Source: Frankiaceae bacterium
Lineage (GTDB): Bacteria > Actinomycetota > Actinomycetes > BP-191
Assembly (NCBI GenBank): GCA_030840645.1
Contig: JAVEEC010000056.1
Location: 1-64,000 of the forward strand
Direction: 5' to 3'
Length of the DNA: 64,000 nt
The notes under the pieces were generated by a model. That model searched no databases, was not told where the DNA came from, and saw only the letters and a list, made by a program, of their open reading frames with translations. The number at the start of each line of letters is the position of its first letter. Positions within the stretch are counted from its first letter, which is position 1. Both the position numbers and the translations under genes were made by a program. This document shows, in pieces, positions 58,144 through 64,000 of the stretch.

Positions 58144-60907
58144 GGTGCGGAACGCTCCGGCACGCCCGCACGCGAGCCTGACGGGCACCGGAGTCGGGGT
58201 CGTACGCGTCGGCCTCGGCGTCGGCGTCCGGCGTCGGGTCGGCCGCGAACTCCGCGAAGCCGGTGGCGACCTCCGTGCGCGGCACAGCCACCGCAGTAGC
58301 AGTCAGCGGCGTCGGTGCGTGCCCGCCGGCGTGCCCGCCGGCGATGCTGGACGCCAGTCCCGCCTGGGCGGCCAGCGCTGCGGCGAGCGACGATTCCGCC
58401 TGCGCAGCGGACGACGCCGGCTGTGCGGCCGACGAGGCCGCCGGCGTGGACGGCTCCAGCGGCGTGGACGGCTCCAACGGCAGCCGCGGCAACGGCGCCA
58501 CCGTCTCCGCGAGCGGCAGCACGAGGACGAACGTCGATCCCGTGCCGAGCGTCGAACGCAGCACCACGTCGCCGCCCATCGCCCGCGCGAGCTGGCGGGC
58601 GATGTACAGGCCGAGGCCGGTGCCGCCGGTCGTCATCGTCAACGGGTCCTCGACGCGGTGGAACTTGTCGAACACCGCTTCGAGCTGGTCGGCGGGGATG
58701 CCACGGCCGCGGTCAGTGACGGTGACGCGCGCGTTGCCGTCGTACGCGGTCACGGCGACGTCGACCTGCGTGGTCGAGGGCGAGTACTTCAGCGCGTTCG
58801 AGATCAGGTTGCCGACGACCTGGACGGCGCGCATCGGGTCGCAGGACACGAACACCGGCGCCTCGGGCAGCATGAGGTTCACGCGGGCGGCGTCGGTGGT
58901 GAAGTCCCCGGCCGACCTGCGCGTGAGCGCGACCAGGTCGCCGGTGGCGAGCGTCACGTCGTGGGAGATGTTGCGCGGCGAGGAGATGCGCGACGCGAGG
59001 AGCAGGTCCTCGACGAGGCGGGCCAGGTGGTTGACCCGGTCGCCGATGATCTCGAGGCACTCGTTCCGCTTGTCGGGGGTCATCTGCTCGCCGCGGCGGC
59101 GGAGCAGGTCGGCGTAGCCCTTGATGGGCGTGATCGGCGTACGCAGCTCGTGCGAGACGGTCGCGATGAAGTCGGCCTTGAGGCGCTCGACCTCACGCTG
59201 GCGCGTGACGTCGTGAACGATGACGACGTCGCGGACCAGCCGACCGTCGTCGAACAGCCCGGCGTGCGCGCAGCGCACCCAACGCTGCTCGCCGTCCGGC
59301 CGGACGACGGCCATCTCGACAGTGACGCGGGGCGCTTCCGGCGTGAGCGCGAACGTCGCCGCGAGCGGGTCGACCCGCTCGCCGTCGGTGCCGAGCGCGT
59401 GCAGCAGTTCCGAGAGAACGCCGTGCGCCTCGTCGGCGGGAACGCCGGTGACGGCCGACATGGCCGGGTTCCAGAGCAGCACCCGCCCGCCGCCGTCGAG
59501 AACGAGGATGCCGTCGGAGGAGTGGTCGACGACGACCTTGAGCTTCGCGGTCTCCTCGGCGATGCGCTCGAGGTGCTCCGCGCCACGCAGCGCGACGGAC
59601 AGGGCCGACGCCAACGGCGTGAGCAGCGCGGCGTCGCCGTCGGACAGCCCGCCGTGCGAGTCGCGCGAGTCCTTGGCCAGGGCGAGCACGCCGAGGCGCA
59701 GCCCTTCGGCCTCCAACGGCGCCAGCAGCGCCTCGGCCCAGCCGGAGGGGAGCAGGTCGCGGGCGAGCACGGCGGCGTTGCCGACACCGCCAGGGCGCTC
59801 CAGGAGCGCGACGTCGGCGGTCGTGGCGGGCCGGCGCGAGACGCCGGCGGCGGAGACCTCGACGACGACCGGCCACGCGGCCAGCCCCACGTCGAGCACG
59901 ACCCGCGCGCGGTCGGCGCGGAACGCCTGCCGCGCCGAGGTGAGGAACGACGCCACCAGCTCGTCCGCGTCCAGCCGCCCGACGAGCGCCTGCGAGAGGT
60001 CGAGGAGGCGGGCGGCGCGGTCGCGTTCGTCGATGCTCGCCGCGGCCGACCGGTAGGCGTAGGTCAGCGCGGCCGCGGGCAGCGCGGTGAACGGCAGCAG
60101 TGTCGGTGCGGCCTGGCCGACGGCGACGACGACGGTGCCGAGGGCGACGTTGCCGATCGCCATGACGCCGGAGAGCCGCCACCCCTCGGAGAGGACCTCC
60201 CGCACGGGAACGTCCTCGACGACGGAGAGCACGCGGGCGAGGCAGAGCAGGTTGACGGCCGCGAAGCCGACGGTGCCGAGCGTGAGCCCGATGACGGACC
60301 GCGCCGCGAACGGCGCCGCGCCACCGGCGACGATGCGGAACGTCCCGACGAGGACGACGGTCGCGAGGGCGTACGTGCCGAGGTTGAACGCCGCCTTCAT
60401 CATCGGCCGGCGCCGGATCGCGGACGCGAGCGCCAGCGCGAGCACCGGCACGACGACGGCGGCGGCGGGGGAGAGCAGCAGGACGTCCACGACGACCGCC
60501 GCCTCGAACAGCGTCAGCTCCTCGGTCGACTCGCCGTGCCGCAGCCGGACGGCGGTCAGCTCGCCCAGCGCGGTCAGCAGCAGCAGCGCGCCGGCGACGG
60601 GCAGCCGGTCGATACCCGACCCGCCGTGCAGCATGAGGCCGACCGCGAGCGCGCCGGCGAGGCCCATGACGTCGACGGCGAGCACCAGCGCGAGCAGGCC
60701 AGGGGGGCGGCCACCCGCCGTGCCGAACGACGCCACCGCGCTCCGCGCCCGCCGCGCCGCGGCGCGGACCGAGCGGGTGAACGACCCGGAGTGCGGGTCA
60801 ACGGAGCCGGCGCCGGCGGGGACGGTACGGAGCCGCCGCCGAGCGGGGCGCGCCGCGCCCGGCTCGGAGACGTCCCCGACCCGCCCGGCCACCGGCGCCG
60901 CCGTCAC
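58139..60907 (-). CDS. Membrane sensor histidine kinase with GAF and PAS domains
   Basis: A 922-residue hybrid-free histidine kinase. About eight membrane spans lie at residues 45-285; a GAF domain follows (about 295-450), then a PAS domain (VDHSSDGILVLDGGGRVLLWNPA, about 465-580). The HisKA H-box is FIATVSHELRTPITPIKGYA; the ATPase domain has N (NLISNALKYSP), G1 (VTDRGRGIP), F and G2 (GGTGLGLYIARQLA). The last 120 residues are Ala/Pro/Ser-rich and variable. GTG 60907 is the most upstream good start after the subtilase stop, 52 nt away; GTG 60892 also possible. No response regulator gene is adjacent, so the partner is elsewhere. Confidence 0.88.
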   Translation of the reverse strand: MTAAPVAGRVGDVSEPGAARPARRRLRTVPAGAGSVDPHSGSFTRSVRAAARRARSAVASFGTAGGRPPGLLALVLAVDVMGLAGALAVGLMLHGGSGIDRLPVAGALLLLTALGELTAVRLRHGESTEELTLFEAAVVVDVLLLSPAAAVVVPVLALALASAIRRRPMMKAAFNLGTYALATVVLVGTFRIVAGGAAPFAARSVIGLTLGTVGFAAVNLLCLARVLSVVEDVPVREVLSEGWRLSGVMAIGNVALGTVVVAVGQAAPTLLPFTALPAAALTYAYRSAAASIDERDRAARLLDLSQALVGRLDADELVASFLTSARQAFRADRARVVLDVGLAAWPVVVEVSAAGVSRRPATTADVALLERPGGVGNAAVLARDLLPSGWAEALLAPLEAEGLRLGVLALAKDSRDSHGGLSDGDAALLTPLASALSVALRGAEHLERIAEETAKLKVVVDHSSDGILVLDGGGRVLLWNPAMSAVTGVPADEAHGVLSELLHALGTDGERVDPLAATFALTPEAPRVTVEMAVVRPDGEQRWVRCAHAGLFDDGRLVRDVVIVHDVTRQREVERLKADFIATVSHELRTPITPIKGYADLLRRRGEQMTPDKRNECLEIIGDRVNHLARLVEDLLLASRISSPRNISHDVTLATGDLVALTRRSAGDFTTDAARVNLMLPEAPVFVSCDPMRAVQVVGNLISNALKYSPSTTQVDVAVTAYDGNARVTVTDRGRGIPADQLEAVFDKFHRVEDPLTMTTGGTGLGLYIARQLARAMGGDVVLRSTLGTGSTFVLVLPLAETVAPLPRLPLEPSTPLEPSTPAASSAAQPASSAAQAESSLAAALAAQAGLASSIAGGHAGGHAPTPLTATAVAVPRTEVATGFAEFAADPTPDADAEADAYDPDSGARQARVRACRSVPHQ

Positions 60908-60959
60908 GGCGAGCCGGGGCCGGCCGCCGTCGCGCGGGCGACGGGAGCGCAAGCACGCA

Positions 60960-62687
60960 TCAGGACTCGTCCCAGTCGACGGACACCCACGCCCGCGCGG
61001 CCCAGGCGCGACCGGCCCACGCGCGGCCCGCCCACTCGTCGCCGGCCCAGGCCCGCGCGGCCCAGCCGTCGGCTGCCCAGGCGCGAGCCGCCCACGCATC
61101 GTCCGACCAGGCCCGTGCGGTCCAGCTGCCGTCGGCCCAGGCACGCGCCGCCCAGGCCCGCGCGGCCCACGCCCGCGCCGCCCAGTCGGTGTCGGCCCAG
61201 GCGCGGGCGGCCCAGGCGCGGGCCAGCCACTCGTCGCCGGACCACGCCGCGCCGGCCCAGGCACGAGCCGCCCAGGCACGCGCCAGCCACTCGGCCGTGC
61301 TCCAGGAGTTCGCGCGCTGCCAGACCATCGCGGCCCAGGCGCGGGCCGCCCAGGCGCGAGCCTGCGGCCCGAGCTGGGCCCAGGCGCGGGCGGCGGCGTT
61401 GAAGTCGTTGTCGAACCACGCGCCGGCCAGGTCCGCGAACGCCGCTTCCTGGTCGCCGCCGGGCCGGCCGGCCTTCGCCGAACGGACCTTGCGGGCCTTG
61501 GCGTCGTACGCCGCCGCGAGGTCGAGCCCGCCGCTGCCCGCCGCGTCCGCGACGGCGAGGCCGGGGGCGTCGTACGTCGAGCCGACGAGCACGTTCTTGA
61601 CCTTGTCCGGCGAGAGGCCGCGGCGCTCGGCCAGCAGCGCCGCCGCCGCACCCGACGTCACCGCGGTCGCCATCGAGGTGCCCGAGCCGCGGAAGTACGC
61701 CGACTCGACGCGGGAGTCCGGGTTCGTGCGGTCCACCGTGCTGCCCGGCGCGCGCAGCGACACGACGTGCGTGCCGGGGGCGGCCAGGTCGGGCTTGGCG
61801 ACGTCCTGCGGCGCGGGGCCGCGGGAGGACCACGAGGGAACGGTGTCGTCCGAACGCGCCGCGGTGCCGTTGTCGTCGACCGCGCCGACCGTCAGCAGGG
61901 TCGGGTCCGAGCCGGGCGAGGTGACCGTACGGTCGTCGGGGCCGTCGTTGCCGCTGGGCACGACGACGACGACGCCGCGGTCCCAGAGCTTGTCGAGGGC
62001 CCGGGTCAGCGGGTCGACCTGGTAGGGCAGCGGGCTGCCGGAGGAGAGCGAGAGGTTCAGCACGTCGACGTCGCGGCGGCCGACGACCTCGAGGCCGCGC
62101 AGCACCTTGGACAACGACGTCGTCCCGGCACCGTCGGCGACCTTGACGTCCAGCAGCCGGGCGCCGGGGGCGACGCCGGTGTACCGGCCGTTCGAGGAGG
62201 CGCCGTTGCCGGCGATCAGGCCGGCCATGAACGTGCCGTGGCCGTACGCGTCGCCGTTGCCCGTACCGGTCACGTCGACGTGGTCGGTGACGACACCGCG
62301 CAGGTCGCGAACGTCCGCGACGCCGGTGTCGACGAGCGCCACGGTCACGCCGGAGCCCTCGCGCCCGGTCGGGGCGAGGCCGATGGTGGAGCGGACGGTC
62401 GAGGCGCCCGCCGTGTCGGCGGACAGGCCGGTGACGTGGAAGGCGCGGTCCTCGGCGACCAGGACGGACCCGGGCAGCGAGCCACGGACGCGGGCGACGA
62501 CGCCGTCGGCGAGCGGCACCCGCGCGACGACCTGCCCGCCCGCGCGGCGGACAACGGACTCGGCGAACGCGGCGCCGCGCGGCGAGGTGACCACGACCTG
62601 GCGGGCCGCGGCGAGCGGGGCGGGGGCGGCGGCACCCATCCCGGCGCAGGCGACCGCCAGGACGAGGGCGGGCAGTCGGCGCGGCAT
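60960..62687 (-). CDS. Secreted subtilase with Trp-pentapeptide repeat tail
   Basis: A 575-residue secreted S8 peptidase. Signal peptide to about residue 28; a short I9-like pro-region to about 95; triad Asp120 (LVDTGVAD), His150 (YGHGTFMAG) and Ser338 (GSGTSMATA), oxyanion Asn247. From residue 434 to 572 the chain is made of pentapeptides of the form W-A-[AGD]-[RDE]-A, with Trp at every fifth position (for example 502, 507, 512 and so on to 572). Such a Trp-periodic tail is not a standard domain. ATG 62687 has GGAGG upstream. Extracellular protease, possibly wall- or polymer-bound by the tail. The kinase gene follows on the same strand. Confidence 0.88.
   Translation of the reverse strand: MPRRLPALVLAVACAGMGAAAPAPLAAARQVVVTSPRGAAFAESVVRRAGGQVVARVPLADGVVARVRGSLPGSVLVAEDRAFHVTGLSADTAGASTVRSTIGLAPTGREGSGVTVALVDTGVADVRDLRGVVTDHVDVTGTGNGDAYGHGTFMAGLIAGNGASSNGRYTGVAPGARLLDVKVADGAGTTSLSKVLRGLEVVGRRDVDVLNLSLSSGSPLPYQVDPLTRALDKLWDRGVVVVVPSGNDGPDDRTVTSPGSDPTLLTVGAVDDNGTAARSDDTVPSWSSRGPAPQDVAKPDLAAPGTHVVSLRAPGSTVDRTNPDSRVESAYFRGSGTSMATAVTSGAAAALLAERRGLSPDKVKNVLVGSTYDAPGLAVADAAGSGGLDLAAAYDAKARKVRSAKAGRPGGDQEAAFADLAGAWFDNDFNAAARAWAQLGPQARAWAARAWAAMVWQRANSWSTAEWLARAWAARAWAGAAWSGDEWLARAWAARAWADTDWAARAWAARAWAARAWADGSWTARAWSDDAWAARAWAADGWAARAWAGDEWAGRAWAGRAWAARAWVSVDWDES
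60963..61388 (-). repeat. 15-bp coding repeat (Trp pentapeptides)
   Basis: About 28 imperfect 15-bp units, each encoding one Trp-containing pentapeptide of the subtilase tail. Trp phase is exactly five over residues 462-572, with single irregular spacings of six at 456-462 and ten at 436-446. Confidence 0.85.
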
Positions 62688-62868
62688 CGTGGCCTCCGGG
62701 GGAGTCGTTGTCCCCCTCTGCGTCGGCTCGTCCCCACCCCGAACTGTCACCCGGTCGGGTGACCGTGAGTGACTGTTTGCTGCTGGCTAGCAGGGGTAGC
62801 GGGCTCGGCAGCGTATGAGTCATCTACATTTGCAAGCACCGACCAGCCCAGAACAGGAGGTGAACGCT

Positions 62869-63059
62869 CCCTCACGCACCGCGCCGAAGCGCCCGTACGC
62901 CGTACCCCCCATGACCTCGGGACGGCAGTCAGACCGGGGCGCGCGGGGGACCCGCCGGGGCAGCAGCACCGCCCCCGGGGCGAATCGGACACCGGCCACG
63001 CCGGCCTCCGTAGGGAGTCACGCTCCCGAGCCCGTCAGCTCACCTCGTAGGCGCGAGGG
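62869..63059 (+). promoter_or_regulatory. c-di-AMP riboswitch (ydaO-yuaA class)
   Basis: Conserved ydaO motifs appear in order: CGCGCCGAAGC near the 5' end, GCGGGGGACCCGCC (62942-62957), GGGGCGAATCGG (62977-62988), GTAGGGAGTCACG (63010-63022), then CCGAGCCCGTCAGCTCACC and TCGTAGGCG. The P1 stem pairs CCCTC/GCGCC at 62869-62885 with GGCGC/GAGGG at 63050-63059. GAGGGA just before the rlpA-like start doubles as a Shine-Dalgarno sequence, so P1 closure could hide it. Class control is normally OFF with ligand. Confidence 0.85.
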
Positions 63060-63068
63060 ACTCACTCG

Positions 63069-63626
63069 ATGATCCGACCCAGCCCCACCGGCCGTCATCG
63101 ACGGCCGGTGTCCCATGTCCGCCGCCGCGCGCCGTACGCCGCCGCCGGGCTCCTCGCCCTCACCGGCACCGTGACCCCGGCCCTGCTCCGCGCCGAGACC
63201 CGCCCCGCCGCGGCCGTCAGCCGCCCCGCGCTGGCCCGCCGGGCCAGCCCGCGCACGCTCGCGGACGTCGTCCGCCGCGCGCCGGTCCGCGCCGGCCGCG
63301 GCAGCCCGCGGACCGCGCCGCCGCGCGCCGAAGGACCGACCCTGCGCGGCCGGGCCACGTGGTACGGCCCCGGCTTCGACGGGCGGCGGACCGCGAGCGG
63401 CGAGCGCTTCGCGGCCGACCGCGCGCTCACGGCGGCGCACCGGACGCTGCCGTTCGGCACGCTGCTCCGGGTCTGCCACGGCCGCCGCTGCGTCGTCGTG
63501 CGGATCAACGACCGGGGCCCGTTCGGGAACGCGATCCTCGACCTGTCGCACCTCGCCGCCGTCCGGCTCGGGATCGAGCGGCGGGGCGTCGCGTACGTCA
63601 CCGCAACGGTCCTGCACGCCGAATAG
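63069..63626 (+). CDS. RlpA-like double-psi beta-barrel secreted protein
   Basis: A 185-residue exported protein with a C-terminal RlpA-type double-psi beta-barrel (about residues 95-185): [49 protein letters not shown] and [13 protein letters not shown]. RlpA-type barrels bind or cleave peptidoglycan glycan strands (septal lytic transglycosylases); the catalytic Asp is in RINDRGP and the His in AAHRTLP. An N-terminal basic segment and Ala/Leu span form the signal. ATG 63069 follows the riboswitch directly. Cell-wall hydrolases are classic targets of c-di-AMP riboswitches in actinobacteria. Confidence 0.92.
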   Translation: MIRPSPTGRHRRPVSHVRRRAPYAAAGLLALTGTVTPALLRAETRPAAAVSRPALARRASPRTLADVVRRAPVRAGRGSPRTAPPRAEGPTLRGRATWYGPGFDGRRTASGERFAADRALTAAHRTLPFGTLLRVCHGRRCVVVRINDRGPFGNAILDLSHLAAVRLGIERRGVAYVTATVLHAE

Positions 63627-63636
63627 GCTGCGCCGC

Positions 63637-64000
<364 letters not shown>

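Noticed and set aside
57765-58163. Protein-coding gene containing SVKITTLERG (also at 29294-29482)
   Set aside because: The translated similarity follows from near-identical DNA of the dispersed element; the copy at 39252 keeps only the core without a start, so a gene is unlikely.
62815-63072. Short ORFs upstream of the rlpA-like gene
   Set aside because: They run through conserved riboswitch motifs and have no family resemblance.

Overview
The window is very G+C-rich chromosomal DNA from an actinomycete (class Actinomycetes, order not resolved). GTG starts and 4-base ATGA/GTGA gene overlaps are frequent, and the gene set is diagnostic: AdnAB, mycoredoxin, WhiB7 with an AT-hook, MoeZ, UvrD2, Ku with a split LigD, an F420-type oxidoreductase, and DUF3107, DUF3152, DUF5679 and DUF6158 proteins. 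From memory of the published M. tuberculosis map, the order ThiF-like / ABC1 kinase / whiB7 / uvrD2 / mycoredoxin / adnB-adnA / ATL / moeZ / DUF3152 / TetR-DUF3107 / ferritin-like / rhlE-type helicase parallels the Rv3196-Rv3211 neighbourhood, with insertions.

Layout. 0-9.7 kb: PHP phosphoesterase and MarC, a RecB-type Fe-S nuclease, an MpaB-like oxygenase, a three-gene minus-strand operon (LPXTG-anchored beta-propeller, alpha/beta hydrolase, SDR) and a metallophosphoesterase. 9.7-15.5 kb: DEAD-box helicase, a secreted subtilase with a remnant of a second copy, ferritin-like protein, SnoaL-like protein, GlsB, DUF3107, TetR. 15.6-30.5 kb, an accessory block: acyl-CoA dehydrogenase, two divergent AI-2E-type permeases, small stress proteins, HAD phosphatase, Rieske oxidoreductase, the NHEJ set (LigD ligase, LigD polymerase, Ku), LLM oxidoreductase, peptidase-S51-like protein and a hydrolase. 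30.5-39.2 kb: DUF3152 metzincin-like protein, acidic coiled-coil protein, CsbD, MoeZ, a large secreted protein, ATL, and a subtilase with a PKD domain. 39.3-52.8 kb: adnA-adnB, CapA/HAD/membrane operon, M20 dipeptidase, GAF-ANTAR regulator, mycoredoxin, uvrD2. 52.8-64 kb: whiB7 with its full attenuation leader, a C-rich twin-hairpin RNA, ABC1 kinase, ThiF-like protein, DUF5679, a sensor kinase, a Trp-pentapeptide-repeat subtilase, a c-di-AMP riboswitch in front of an RlpA-like protein, and a truncated enoyl-CoA hydratase.

Functionally the window is rich in double-strand-break repair (AdnAB resection motor, UvrD2, Ku/LigD end joining, ATL damage sensor, RecB-like nuclease), in secreted proteolysis (three subtilases, one metzincin-like protein) and in stress or antibiotic response (WhiB7, CsbD, GlsB, DUF6158, mycoredoxin). 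RNA-level control is conspicuous: an attenuator, a riboswitch, a candidate C-loop sRNA and an ANTAR protein.

The least explained signals are a dispersed palindromic element abutting gene 3' ends (three copies plus a related hairpin), a pair of CTGTGGA boxes with constant 20-bp phase upstream of three unrelated genes, and a subtilase tail with tryptophan at every fifth residue. No tRNA, rRNA, CRISPR array, insertion sequence or prophage was seen.
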